From JBLHHI01 sp047614125 (lineage in GTDB: Bacteria; Bacteroidota; Bacteroidia; NS11-12g; UBA9320), in assembly GCA_047614125.1 (NCBI GenBank), contig JBLHHI010000109.1, positions 1 to 11,067 on the forward strand: a DNA stretch of 11,067 bases, read 5' to 3'. Below the pieces are notes generated by a model that had not been told where the DNA came from, searched no databases, and was given only the letters and a program-made list of their open reading frames with translations. Shown here one piece after another: positions 1-7,860 of the stretch. The stretch's first letter is position 1, and each line of letters starts with the position of its first letter. A program made the translations under genes and the position numbers.

Positions 1-144
1 AATCCTACTTCAAGCACGTATTTACTGGGGTGTAGAGACATTTTGGTCATTTATTGAAAACTTTCGGATGCTAGTGACCATAAACAAAACAACTCGATAA
101 CCACCTCCTGACATTAATCAACTCCCCACTCCGAACAATAAAAT

Positions 145-152
145 TAACTTTG
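145..152 (+). promoter_or_regulatory. Candidate -7 promoter element of pdxH
   Basis: The octamer TAACTTTG matches the Bacteroidota -7 consensus TAnnTTTG exactly and ends four bases before the pdxH ATG. That spacing would put the transcription start at or next to the start codon, so the mRNA may be leaderless. I see no good TTTG -33 element at the usual distance upstream, so the call rests on the -7 octamer alone. Confidence 0.5.
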
Positions 153-156
153 TTTC

Positions 157-786
157 ATGGATTTAAAAAACCAACGACAAGATTACCACACGAAGGTGTT
201 GCTGGAAGAAGAAATTGGGATGAACCCCTTTGAATTATTCACCGCTTGGTTCCTCGAAGCCAACCAAGTTGAAGCAGAAGCCAATGCCTTTACCATTGCC
301 ACATCAATGAACAATCGGCCGCAAGCCCGCACCGTGTTGCTTAAAGAATTGACCAACGATTGCTTTGTGTTTTTCACCAACTATCACAGCACGAAGGGGC
401 GGTCTATTGAATCCAATCCCAATGTAAGCATGCTCTTTTTTTGGCAAAAGCTGGAACGACAAATTCGAATAGAAGGTGTTGCTTCGAAAACCTCTGCTAC
501 ATACTCGGATGAGTACTTCTACAGTCGACCGATTGAAAGTCAAATTGGCGCTATTGCTTCAACACAAAGTGCTGAACTTAATGAGCGCTACGTTTTGGAA
601 GATCGTATAAAAGAATTATCTGCATTTTACAAAACCAATCCCATTATTAGACCAGAAAACTGGGGCGGTTTTGCCATCAAACCTTCGTACTTCGAGTTTT
701 GGCAAGGACGGGCAAGCAGATTACATGATCGGATTGTGTATGAAGTTAATGGTGATTCTTGGAAGCGTGGGAGATTGTATCCGTAA
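157..786 (+). CDS. pdxH: Pyridoxamine 5'-phosphate oxidase
   Basis: This cytosolic FMN enzyme oxidises pyridoxine 5'-phosphate or pyridoxamine 5'-phosphate to pyridoxal 5'-phosphate, the last step of vitamin B6 synthesis and salvage. The 209 residues are close to the usual family length of about 215. Family landmarks occur in order: RTVLLK at 58-63 and the FFTNYHSTKG stretch at 72-81 (FMN phosphate and isoalloxazine binding), LERQIRIEG at 99-107, a YSRP...SQIGA...S segment at about 122-135, WGGF at 169-172, and the C-terminal FWQGRASRLHDR at 181-192, whose Arg and His contact the substrate phosphate and ring. The protein ends in WKRGRLYP, a normal family terminus, so it is complete. The ATG at 157 gives the expected N-terminus and lies just after a -7 element. 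The gene stands alone and converges on yidC. Confidence 0.96.
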   Translation: MDLKNQRQDYHTKVLLEEEIGMNPFELFTAWFLEANQVEAEANAFTIATSMNNRPQARTVLLKELTNDCFVFFTNYHSTKGRSIESNPNVSMLFFWQKLERQIRIEGVASKTSATYSDEYFYSRPIESQIGAIASTQSAELNERYVLEDRIKELSAFYKTNPIIRPENWGGFAIKPSYFEFWQGRASRLHDRIVYEVNGDSWKRGRLYP

Positions 787-889
787 GCAAGCGATCAAGA
801 TATCGCCATCTCTGGCTTACCAACTGGTATGTGTTGTTGGATGACGAACCTATTTACTTCCAAACGTCTTATCCCAAACATTAAACCGC

Positions 890-2752
890 CTATTTGCCTT
901 TTTTGGCGTTCTTGGCTTGCTGCTGTTTTTTAGCCATGTCTTCCAAACGTTTTTGGAAGCCACTCTTCTTGTTGGTCACTTTTTTCTTCTTGTGTTCTTG
1001 GATTTGCTTGTGCAACTTATCCTCATCCACAATGAATTTCTTGAAAATAAAGTTTTGTCCAAACGTAATGATGTTGGCCAAGAAGTAGTAATAACTCAAT
1101 CCACTTGCATAGCTGTTAAACCAGAATAAGAGCATCACCGGCATCAGGTACATTATGTATTTCATAGAACCGGTTAAACCCGTGCTTTGAGAGTTATACA
1201 TGGTGTAAAGCAGTGATGACAAGGCCATTAAAATCGTAAACAACGAGATGTGATCTCCATACGCCCAGATGTCAATCCCATTCGGAAAATCAAAAACGCT
1301 GTCGTAGGTACTTAAATCTTTCGCCCATAAAAAGCTTTGTTGACGAAGCTCGATGCTGGCTGGGAAAAAGCGGAACATGGCAATCAATATTGGAAATTGA
1401 ATTAATTGCGGCAAGCATCCACCAAACGGACTCACACCCGCCTTTTTATACAACTTCATTTGTTCCTGCTGTGCCTTGGCCATATCGCCGTCGGTTTTGG
1501 CCTTAATTTCATCCAACTCAGGTTTAAGCAATTTCATTTTGGCCGACGACTTGTAAATCTTGTACATCGGGCCAATCAACGCCAGTTTAATAATCAGGGT
1601 AAGCAATAGAATAATTAAGCCATAGCTGGAAAAATAGTTACTCAGCCAATTAAAAACAGGAATAATCAAATACTTATTAACCCAGCCTATGATGCCCCAG
1701 CCCAAAGAAATGGTTTTCTCCAAACTAACGTCTACCTTTTGTAAGGTTTGGTAATGATTTGGACCGTAATAAAATTGAAAGTTTTGAGAAGTCTTATCTT
1801 TTCGATCGTACGGGATGGCAAATGAAGCTGCCATCGACTCAACAAAGGCGTCGTTTTGTGGATCTTTTATGGAAATGCTTGTACCACTTTCGGTTAATCC
1901 TTCTGGAAAAATGATGGATGACATAAAGAACTTCTGCTTGAAGCTCACCCAGTGAACGTTTGTAGTCAAGGTTTTTTCATCATCTCCACGTTCCGAAAGG
2001 TAATCTACTCCACTCTCCCCTTTATACTTAAAGTATACCGTGGATACGATTCGCTCGTCTTCCAACGATCGTTCTTGAAGCGGTGCATTCACTCTCCAAT
2101 CCAAAGGAATCGAAGAACTCTTAATTCCACTTGCACCATTCAGTCCATCAAATTCCACTTCATAATCCACTAAGAACCTATTGTTCAGCTTGTATTTCTG
2201 AACCATTGATCCGCCTTCAGCAAATCGGTGAATTAAATCGATTTCAAAGCTATCTATACGCAGCACTTCAAAGTCTAGATCGGCAGATTGAAGCAGTCCG
2301 GATGATAAAGGAATGGTATAGTTAAACTGCGATTGATCCGAATTAAACAGAATCAAATCGGTTGAATCAAACCGTTTGTAGTTGTTTAATTGAACTTGAG
2401 CAATTCGCCCTCCCTTTGAACTCACTTGAACCGTAATATCCTTATTACCAAGAGTATAGACTACTTCAGGTTGCGCATTTTCTTTTTTCGCGGTATCTGC
2501 ATCGGCAAAAGTTGCATCCACAGCAGCTGCTATGTTGTTCTGAACAGAAGCAGATGTATCTTTATTTGGATTATTCTCAACAAACTGCGAAGCCTTTGCG
2601 ATTGAATCGAGGTAAGCAGGAGAGGTAGCTATTGAGTCTTGAACACGCTGTTGCTCTGCGTTAAAAGCATCTTTTTGTTGGTTGGAATAAAAAAGCCATC
2701 CAACGAAGATGAGAAAGATGAGTACATAACCTATTATTGAATTCTTGTCCAT
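890..2752 (-). CDS. yidC: Membrane protein insertase YidC (Oxa1 family)
   Basis: YidC inserts and folds inner-membrane proteins, alone or with the Sec translocon. From the ATG at 2752 the protein has 620 residues, the normal size for the long Gram-negative form. It has an N-terminal anchor helix at about 4-22, a large periplasmic beta domain at about 95-340, and a 60KD_IMP insertase core at about 350-575. The core carries the hallmark KKAGVSPFGGCLPQLIQFPI stretch at about 436-455 and several hydrophobic helices, followed by a Lys-rich cytoplasmic tail that may contact the ribosome. The groove residue that is Arg in E. coli YidC (SMAKMR) appears here as Lys at 407 (SSAKMK), a charge-conserving change. 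An in-frame TTG at 2773 would add seven residues, but it lies inside the likely -7 promoter element, so I prefer the ATG. Divergent from the lipoprotein gene. Confidence 0.96.
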   Translation of the reverse strand: MDKNSIIGYVLIFLIFVGWLFYSNQQKDAFNAEQQRVQDSIATSPAYLDSIAKASQFVENNPNKDTSASVQNNIAAAVDATFADADTAKKENAQPEVVYTLGNKDITVQVSSKGGRIAQVQLNNYKRFDSTDLILFNSDQSQFNYTIPLSSGLLQSADLDFEVLRIDSFEIDLIHRFAEGGSMVQKYKLNNRFLVDYEVEFDGLNGASGIKSSSIPLDWRVNAPLQERSLEDERIVSTVYFKYKGESGVDYLSERGDDEKTLTTNVHWVSFKQKFFMSSIIFPEGLTESGTSISIKDPQNDAFVESMAASFAIPYDRKDKTSQNFQFYYGPNHYQTLQKVDVSLEKTISLGWGIIGWVNKYLIIPVFNWLSNYFSSYGLIILLLTLIIKLALIGPMYKIYKSSAKMKLLKPELDEIKAKTDGDMAKAQQEQMKLYKKAGVSPFGGCLPQLIQFPILIAMFRFFPASIELRQQSFLWAKDLSTYDSVFDFPNGIDIWAYGDHISLFTILMALSSLLYTMYNSQSTGLTGSMKYIMYLMPVMLLFWFNSYASGLSYYYFLANIITFGQNFIFKKFIVDEDKLHKQIQEHKKKKVTNKKSGFQKRLEDMAKKQQQAKNAKKGK

Positions 2753-2770
2753 TCGACCTAAATTGGGGTG

Positions 2771-2778
2771 CAAAGGTA
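2771..2778 (-). promoter_or_regulatory. Candidate -7 promoter element of yidC
   Basis: Read on the minus strand this is TACCTTTG, an exact TAnnTTTG match, with 18 bases between it and the yidC ATG at 2752. It overlaps the TTG that opens the longest reading frame, which argues against that TTG as the start codon. The nearest upstream TTTG is only 11 bases away, too close for a standard -33 element. Confidence 0.45.
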
Positions 2779-2867
2779 ATTTTTCTGGTCAAAAATCCGC
2801 ATTGATCTGAATTGCCTCCGACATAAATTACATGGTTTTCGGTAAAGGTTGTTTGCACATTTTTTAC

Positions 2868-2875
2868 GTGCTTTG
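2868..2875 (+). promoter_or_regulatory. Weak -7-like element before the lipoprotein gene
   Basis: GTGCTTTG keeps the TTTG half of the -7 consensus but lacks the leading TA. It ends five bases before the ATG at 2881. The position is much like that of the elements before pdxH and recN, which is the main reason to list it. A TTTG at 2852-2855 is too near for a standard -33 box. Confidence 0.25.
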
Positions 2876-2880
2876 CTTCC

Positions 2881-3471
2881 ATGAATATACTTCGACGTAA
2901 TTCTTTGTTTGTGGGGTCTATCCTTGGACTCGTGCTTTTCGCTTTTTCTGCATGCAATTCGGGCGGACAGGATCACAAAAATGTGAATTCAGACTCAGAT
3001 TCATCTCAACTTGACAGCAGTATTCTTGGGCAAACCATTGGGAATTTACCGGCAAACGATGATTTAGTTAACGACTCTAATTCCGATGTGGAATGGCGCT
3101 ATTTGGTTATTGGAGATACTTCATCGAATTATTCAAAAATTAAGAATAAGGCAAAGATGATGAAAAAGTTAACCGGATTTGAACTCCTGAGCTACGACCA
3201 CAGTTACGATGAAAAGAAGCGAAAGATGGTTTTAGGACCGGATGATGAAATGTTTCCAGGCGAATACTATTCGCGCAGAGATGATGAAAAAAAGTTGAGC
3301 ATCGAAATGATGTACGCATACAAAGAAAAGGTGGCTGAAGATTTGATGGTGTTGGTTTTTTCGATTGAGAACACCAAGAAAAATGCACTTACACTTCAAA
3401 AGGAGCTGGCCAGCAAAAGAATAGAAACAACGATTCTTCCCACTGAAATGTACATGGGTTGTTTGCATTGA
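2881..3471 (+). CDS. Putative lipoprotein of unknown function
   Basis: I do not recognise a named family. The 196-residue protein starts with a basic MNILRR, a hydrophobic stretch at 9-21, and a lipobox-like FSAC with Cys25 as the likely lipidated residue. It is therefore probably anchored in the cell envelope. A Ser/Asp/Asn-rich linker (about 26-70) follows, typical of a flexible tether. The folded part runs from about W72 to the end. It contains two short hydrophobic strands, each followed by a Lys-rich amphipathic helix (WRYLVIGDT, then about 83-98; and DLMVLVFSIE, then about 165-179). This vaguely resembles a SPOR-like or ferredoxin-like alpha/beta fold, but I cannot assign it. It is followed 15 bp downstream by a truncated haemoglobin gene on the same strand, so the two are probably co-transcribed. 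Start chosen because it gives the complete lipoprotein signal. Confidence 0.75.
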   Translation: MNILRRNSLFVGSILGLVLFAFSACNSGGQDHKNVNSDSDSSQLDSSILGQTIGNLPANDDLVNDSNSDVEWRYLVIGDTSSNYSKIKNKAKMMKKLTGFELLSYDHSYDEKKRKMVLGPDDEMFPGEYYSRRDDEKKLSIEMMYAYKEKVAEDLMVLVFSIENTKKNALTLQKELASKRIETTILPTEMYMGCLH

Positions 3472-3486
3472 TGCTAAAAATCCACT

Positions 3487-3882
3487 ATGAATCAAGACAT
3501 TACTTCTAAGGAAGATATTGAGCATTTAGTTGACTCCTTTTACAAAAAAGTTGTTTTGGATGACGTGATTGCGCATTTTTTCACTTCAGTGGTAAAACTC
3601 AGCTGGGAAAAGCACATCCCCATTATGCATCAATTTTGGGGCTCCGTTCTGCTTGGCTTAGGCACATACAATGGCAACCCGATGAACGTTCACATGGCCC
3701 TCAATGAAAAATCAAAGTTAGAAACACATCATTTTGAGCGTTGGTTTCATCTTTGGAAAGAAACCGTGGATGAGCTTTTTGCTGGTAGTACCGCCGAACA
3801 AGCCAAAAACAAAGCGCAAAGCATGGCTTTTCTTATTCAATCTAAAATTGACCGGAGTTCAAAACCTGGCTTTGTTCATTAA
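3487..3882 (+). CDS. Group III truncated haemoglobin
   Basis: This is a small cytosolic haem protein of 131 residues with the 2-on-2 globin fold. The group III landmarks are visible: FY at 18-19 with Tyr19 as the probable B10 residue, WEKH at 40-43 with His43 as probable E7, FWGSVLLG at 50-57, YNGNP at 61-65, VHMAL with His69 as the probable proximal haem ligand (F8), and FERW with Trp86 as probable G8. The assignments come from recalled alignment to Campylobacter jejuni Ctb. Group III members bind O2 tightly and are linked to nitric oxide or oxygen handling, but their physiological roles are poorly settled. It follows the unknown lipoprotein gene by 15 bp and is probably in the same transcript. 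I see no FNR- or NO-responsive operator that I could defend. Confidence 0.9.
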   Translation: MNQDITSKEDIEHLVDSFYKKVVLDDVIAHFFTSVVKLSWEKHIPIMHQFWGSVLLGLGTYNGNPMNVHMALNEKSKLETHHFERWFHLWKETVDELFAGSTAEQAKNKAQSMAFLIQSKIDRSSKPGFVH

Positions 3883-3954
3883 CCCAGCAAAAACGGTTTT
3901 GACACATAATTCTCCTCAAAAACATTTTTAAAGCTTATTTCAACCACACCTTAG

Positions 3955-3962
3955 TATTTTTG
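3955..3962 (+). promoter_or_regulatory. Candidate -7 promoter element of recN
   Basis: TATTTTTG matches TAnnTTTG exactly and ends four bases before the recN ATG, the same spacing as before pdxH. Transcription would begin at or next to the start codon. No clear -33 TTTG is seen at 17-23 bases upstream. This supports recN having its own promoter rather than depending on read-through from the haemoglobin gene 84 bp upstream. Confidence 0.5.
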
Positions 3963-3966
3963 CTCC

Positions 3967-5628
3967 ATGCTCACACAGCTTTCCATTGATAATTTTGTAC
4001 TCATCGATTCCTTGCGTTTCGAACCCAAGAAAGGTTTGAACATCATAACTGGTGAAACGGGTGCGGGTAAATCAATCTTGTTGGGCGCATTGGGTCTAAT
4101 CTTAGGTGAACGTGCAGACAGCAAGTCACTGCTTTCGATGAAAAAAAAGTGTGTAATTGAGGGCAGTTTTCAAATACAAGAGCACCAGTTGCACAGTTTT
4201 TTTGAAGAAAACGACTTAGATTATTTCGACCAAACCATTTTGCGACGTGAGATTTCAGAAAGCGGTCGGTCTCGTGCGTTCATCAACGACACCCCGGTTT
4301 CGCTTCCGGTAATGCGCAGCTTAGGCGAACACTTGGTAGATATTCATTCACAACATCAAACTTTAAAACTTTCCGATCCAGAGTTCTTATTCGATTGGTT
4401 GGATGCTGTATCCAATGCGGAATCCATCACCCTGAACTATCAAAAAGCTTTTAATCAATGGCAAGCCTTACAGGGCGAAATAAAAAACCTAGATGAAATT
4501 TCATCCAAAGAAAACTCCGAGCAAGATTACTACGAGTTTTTATTTGAGGAACTGAGCAAGGCCAACTTACAGGCACACGAATCGGCGGATCTGGAAGCAG
4601 AGCAAACCTTGCTCGAAAATTCGGAGGTCATCGGTTCCGCCATATCCGAAGCGAATACTCTTTTAATAGACTCGGAAGATGCCGCCATCGACCGAATTCG
4701 ACAACTTTCGAAAACCCTGCTGAAGCTTGCCCCCATTGGCAGCGATATTGAAATAACCGCTCGAAAATTGGAAGAATGTGCCATCGAGATGGATGATTTG
4801 TTAAACACACTTTCGAAAGCGGAGGAAGGCCTGTCATCCAACCCAGAACGACTTAGTGAAGTTAACGCCCGCGTTAGCCTCATTAACCACCTTTTAGTTA
4901 AACACAAGGCCGAATCGTCGGATCAGCTCTTGGTTATTTTGGAGGATATTTCGGCACGACTTGGATCAAATACCGATTTAAAAAATAAGCTCGACCAACT
5001 GCGAATACAGGCATCCAGTGCGGAGAGCTTGGCATTCGACTTAGCAAAAAAATTACACGGTCAACGACTGGCAAAAATTTCGGATCAGACTAAAACCATT
5101 AATCTTGAACTACTCAACCTCGGTTTGCCCAACGCTCGAGTTGAGCTGGCTGTGCAGAGCAAAGAAGGCTTGGATCAATACGGTTGTACCGACTTTCAAA
5201 TTTTGTTTGTATCGAATAAGGGCATGGATTTACAACCCGCCCACAAGGTTGCCTCGGGCGGCGAACTCTCGCGCTTGGTGCTTGTTTTAAAGTCGCTGCT
5301 GGCATCTTACAAAAACTTGCCCAGCATCATCTTCGATGAAATCGATACAGGTGTTTCGGGTGAGATTGCCTTTAAAATGGGCGATGTAATGCGGAGACTT
5401 TCGAAAGACCTTCAGGTGATATCCATTACTCACTTGCCCCAAATTGCAGGCAAAGGAGATCATCATTATTACGTGTATAAAGAAACCGATGCCGATCGAA
5501 CTCGAACCTACGTAAGGGAATTAAACGAAGGCGAACGGGTAATTGAACTGGCCAAGATGTTGGGTGGAGATGCACCCACCGATGCAGCCCTATCCAACGC
5601 AAAAGAACTTCTTCAGAATAATGCATAA
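3967..5628 (+). CDS. recN: DNA repair protein RecN
   Basis: RecN is a cytosolic SMC-like ATPase that acts early in recombinational repair of DNA double-strand breaks. The 553 residues match the family length of about 550. The N-terminal half-ATPase has Walker A GETGAGKS at 29-36 and the RecN-typical VDIHSQHQ stretch at 124-131. The middle (about 150-370) is charged, Leu- and Glu-rich and likely coiled coil. The C-terminal half-ATPase has the ABC signature SGGELSR at 430-436, Walker B IIFDEID at 454-460 with Glu458 as the probable catalytic base, and the switch histidine in THLPQ at 488-492. All ATPase motifs are intact. Its last eight bases overlap the next gene, so that gene is probably translationally coupled. 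No LexA box is evident near the start. Confidence 0.97.
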   Translation: MLTQLSIDNFVLIDSLRFEPKKGLNIITGETGAGKSILLGALGLILGERADSKSLLSMKKKCVIEGSFQIQEHQLHSFFEENDLDYFDQTILRREISESGRSRAFINDTPVSLPVMRSLGEHLVDIHSQHQTLKLSDPEFLFDWLDAVSNAESITLNYQKAFNQWQALQGEIKNLDEISSKENSEQDYYEFLFEELSKANLQAHESADLEAEQTLLENSEVIGSAISEANTLLIDSEDAAIDRIRQLSKTLLKLAPIGSDIEITARKLEECAIEMDDLLNTLSKAEEGLSSNPERLSEVNARVSLINHLLVKHKAESSDQLLVILEDISARLGSNTDLKNKLDQLRIQASSAESLAFDLAKKLHGQRLAKISDQTKTINLELLNLGLPNARVELAVQSKEGLDQYGCTDFQILFVSNKGMDLQPAHKVASGGELSRLVLVLKSLLASYKNLPSIIFDEIDTGVSGEIAFKMGDVMRRLSKDLQVISITHLPQIAGKGDHHYYVYKETDADRTRTYVRELNEGERVIELAKMLGGDAPTDAALSNAKELLQNNA

Positions 5629-5887
5629 GCTGCACCGAATTATATCAGTAACCGTTGGTGTTATTCTTTTAATCTTTGCATTCCTGATCATTATTTTTGC
5701 TTCTAACAAACTTATAATCAATGGTTTGGAGTTTGAAGACTTTCGAGACCTACAATACATAGTTCATTTAATCATTGGGTTCTATGCCATTCATTTTGCG
5801 ATTAATTTGTTCCAAATAAAAAAGACAAAACCCGAGGTGGAAGACGAAGATGAGGATGTACTGGATGATGAATTTTCATCGAAATAA
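5621..5887 (+). CDS. Small two-helix membrane protein, unknown function
   Basis: The gene begins inside the end of recN: its ATG and the recN TAA share the eight bases ATGCATAA, an arrangement typical of translational coupling. The frame is open further upstream, but those codons lie wholly inside recN in another frame, so the ATG at 5621 is preferred. The 88-residue product has two hydrophobic helices, at about 7-27 and 45-66. A short loop containing FEDF lies between them, and a strongly acidic tail follows (EDEDED at 74-79, then LDDEF). The basic N-terminus (HKLHR) and the KK after helix 2 suggest that both ends face the cytoplasm. I do not recognise a family. Coupling to recN suggests co-expression but does not prove a role in repair. 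Confidence 0.75.
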   Translation: MHKLHRIISVTVGVILLIFAFLIIIFASNKLIINGLEFEDFRDLQYIVHLIIGFYAIHFAINLFQIKKTKPEVEDEDEDVLDDEFSSK

Positions 5888-5894
5888 TGCACAT

Positions 5895-5929
5895 TTTGTC
5901 GATGCAAGGATTACACTTCATTATTTTTG
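5895..5929 (+). promoter_or_regulatory. Candidate promoter of the polytopic membrane protein gene
   Basis: A TTTG at 5895-5898 and an exact -7 match TATTTTTG at 5922-5929 are separated by 23 bases, at the long end of the spacing used in Bacteroidota. The predicted start falls near 5934, giving a 5' leader of about 40 bases before the ATG at 5974. Confidence 0.4.
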
Positions 5930-5973
5930 GGTATCATTGAAATACAAAAGATTTTTACCTCAAAAAAGAAGCT

Positions 5974-6855
5974 ATGCACATTGTAGAAGAATTTAAAGGA
6001 GAAGCACTGAGAGGCATTTTTAGCCATGCAAAAAAGTTATTTGTTCCCGTTATCGGCCTTTTGGTTTTGGTTGGCGTAGCCATGGTATTGATTGTAGGCT
6101 TTGGTGTTAAGGCAATCTTCAGTGAGGAATTTTTCGAAACCATACGAAGCGGAATGGAAGGCGGCACCAGTTCTGAACAGATGCAAGAACTAATACTTTA
6201 CGTTCAAGAATACATGCAAAACCTTGGTTTAAACTTCAAAATCATGCTCTACCTCTTTATGCTCATACCAACCATAATTTTTGCTTGGTTCGTCAATTAT
6301 TCTCTTCATGCCAGCAAGGAACTCATCTACAAAGGTGAAACCAGCATGAGTTCAGCTTTGTCAAAATCATTTGGTTCTTCGCTGAGTCAAGTAATCATTA
6401 TAGCCATTGTTCTTTCGTTGGCAAACAACCTCATTTCTGAAGTAATTGCTCTAATTGGTGCCAGCGTTCCTGCGCTTCAAATCGTATTATCGCTGGTTGT
6501 TAGTATATTTTTTATACGATTTTTTGCTGCTCAAAGTGCTGCGGTTCATGGCGATATGAAAGCGGTAGATGCCATAAAGAATAGTTATAAAGATCTAACA
6601 TGGAAACGAGCCTTGATTTTATTTTTGGGAGGGTTGGTAGCCGCCATTGTATTGATACTTCTTTTTGTATTTGTTGCACTCATTCTGGCATTCATTCCCG
6701 TTGCAGGCCCCATTCTTATTGCGTTAGCGTCGCTGGGCTTAATGGGTTTGATATACGGAATGTACATAGCATTACTCAGCTGCTTATACTACCGATACGC
6801 CGAAGTAGAATTGGTGAACGAAGATCCAGGATCGCATTTAGTTGAAGAAAACTAG
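5974..6855 (+). CDS. Polytopic inner-membrane protein, unknown function
   Basis: The 293-residue protein is dominated by hydrophobic segments at roughly 23-46, 88-110, 138-160, 165-184, 212-240 and 243-270, so about six membrane helices. A soluble loop of about 40 residues (48-87) carries the sequence EGGTSSEQMQ. Between helices 4 and 5 is an amphipathic cytoplasmic-looking stretch (HGDMKAVDAIKNSYKDLTWKRA, 192-213). A stretch of that kind before a helix reminds me of YciC-like and glycerophosphodiesterase-type membrane domains, but the resemblance is too weak for a name. There is no signal for transport or catalysis that I can read. The ATG at 5974 gives a short polar amphipathic N-terminus before helix 1. 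It has its own promoter candidate and converges on the epimerase gene, leaving only 16 bp between stop codons. Confidence 0.75.
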   Translation: MHIVEEFKGEALRGIFSHAKKLFVPVIGLLVLVGVAMVLIVGFGVKAIFSEEFFETIRSGMEGGTSSEQMQELILYVQEYMQNLGLNFKIMLYLFMLIPTIIFAWFVNYSLHASKELIYKGETSMSSALSKSFGSSLSQVIIIAIVLSLANNLISEVIALIGASVPALQIVLSLVVSIFFIRFFAAQSAAVHGDMKAVDAIKNSYKDLTWKRALILFLGGLVAAIVLILLFVFVALILAFIPVAGPILIALASLGLMGLIYGMYIALLSCLYYRYAEVELVNEDPGSHLVEEN

Positions 6856-6871
6856 ATCGAGCACATATTCA

Positions 6872-7789
6872 TTATTCCGTTAAACAATTTTTATATGCTT
6901 CCCGATGATTTGGATACTTCCAGCTAAAGTTTTGGTTGACTAGTTTTTGCGGTATCGCCTTTTGCGATGAAAGAACAGCTTCCGACATTTCGCCAAGCGC
7001 CAGTTTCAATGCAAATTCTGGTACGTTTGGTAGCCAAAGTCTTTTATTGGATTGCTTGGCCATAGATTCAATCATTTGATGATGGGTAGGAGTTTCGGGT
7101 GCACAGACATTGTAAATTCCCGCTAACAATTCACCTTCTATTTGTTTTGCTATAATTTCACATAAATCATGGATGTGAATCCAAGCAACATCTTGATTTC
7201 CACTTCCTAGAACACTGCCTAAATGTAGGTTAATGAGTGGCATAAGCTTCTGAACAAAGCCGCCACCCTTTGCCAAAACAATGCCAATTCGATTTACAAA
7301 AACATTCGATTGAACCGATTTAAATTCTTCGGCAGCTGCCTCCCAATCTATGCATATCTTGGCCAAAAAATCTGATCCAGATTTGGAGTCTTCTCGCAAT
7401 TCTCCAGTTGGATTCGAACCGTAATATCCTATTCCTGAGGCCGTAATAAAAGTTGTAAGCACTTGATTGTTCTTTTGCAAAGCCAACAAAATCAACTTGG
7501 CCGTATCCACCCTACTCGATCTAATCTGTTGCTTTCGATGGGATGTCCATCTACCTCCAGCTACATTTTCACCCGCCAAATGAACTACCACGTCAACATC
7601 AACAAGTGCCTTTTCATCAATGGTATTGGAAGTTAAATCATAGGTAAATCGACCTATGGAAACATCGGTTGGTTGACGAGTTAAGATTCGAACGGAATGC
7701 CCGTGCTGGGTTAAAAGTGCACAAAGGCTTCGTCCAACCAAGCCAGTACCGCCTGTAACAAGAATGGTTTTGTGATTTTGCGTTTGCAT
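6872..7789 (-). CDS. TIGR01777 family NAD(P)-dependent epimerase (YfcH-like)
   Basis: This 305-residue cytosolic protein belongs to the atypical short-chain dehydrogenase group often annotated as TIGR01777 family oxidoreductase (E. coli YfcH type). The Rossmann dinucleotide motif GGTGLVG is at 13-19. HLAGENVAGGRW at 70-81 and TASGIGYYG at 116-124 are family signatures, the latter holding the active-site tyrosine region. The C-terminal stretch at about 255-300 (EFALKLALGEMSE...FSWKYPN) matches the DUF1731-type domain that closes these proteins. Length is normal and no motif is missing. The natural substrate of the family is not established. The ATG at 7789 places the glycine motif at the expected distance from the N-terminus. 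It is transcribed divergently from the thioesterase pair across a 105-bp gap. Confidence 0.9.
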   Translation of the reverse strand: MQTQNHKTILVTGGTGLVGRSLCALLTQHGHSVRILTRQPTDVSIGRFTYDLTSNTIDEKALVDVDVVVHLAGENVAGGRWTSHRKQQIRSSRVDTAKLILLALQKNNQVLTTFITASGIGYYGSNPTGELREDSKSGSDFLAKICIDWEAAAEEFKSVQSNVFVNRIGIVLAKGGGFVQKLMPLINLHLGSVLGSGNQDVAWIHIHDLCEIIAKQIEGELLAGIYNVCAPETPTHHQMIESMAKQSNKRLWLPNVPEFALKLALGEMSEAVLSSQKAIPQKLVNQNFSWKYPNHREAYKNCLTE

Positions 7790-7860
7790 ATTTTAGAGGA
7801 ATCAGTTGTTTTGAAGAGTGCAATGTAAATAGAAACACGAGTTTCAAGAAAAAGTTTCGA

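Noticed and set aside
1..144. Possible end of an upstream gene or RNA at the window start
   Set aside because: No extended frame, hairpin with T-run or RNA-like structure could be supported in this short stretch.
814..834. CCAAC...GTTGG inverted repeat between the pdxH and yidC ends as a bidirectional terminator
   Set aside because: The stem is five base pairs with an 11-base loop, and neither side has a T-run.
782..884. A short open frame downstream of pdxH (ending WYVLLDDEPIYFQTSYPKH) that might be a gene remnant or a frameshifted extension of PdxH
   Set aside because: PdxH already ends in a normal family C-terminus (WKRGRLYP). The extra frame has no start codon, is only about 45 codons long back to the previous in-frame stop, and has no family I recognise. 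Chance is the simplest explanation.
2753..2773. N-terminal extension of YidC from a TTG start (MHPNLGR)
   Set aside because: The TTG is part of the likely -7 element TACCTTTG, and the ATG seven codons later begins directly with the expected YidC anchor helix.
3890..3903. CAAAA-ACGG-TTTTG near-hairpin after the haemoglobin gene as a terminator
   Set aside because: The stem is only five mostly A-T pairs and is not followed by a T-run, so it is too weak to call.
4530..4907. Minus-strand 125-codon open frame inside recN
   Set aside because: It is antisense to a well-conserved coding region, is rich in Ser and Arg as expected from a reverse-strand shadow, and matches no family.
5543..5620. Upstream extension of the small membrane protein within recN
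   Set aside because: This is out-of-frame recN coding sequence. The ATG overlapping the recN stop gives a sensible membrane protein start.
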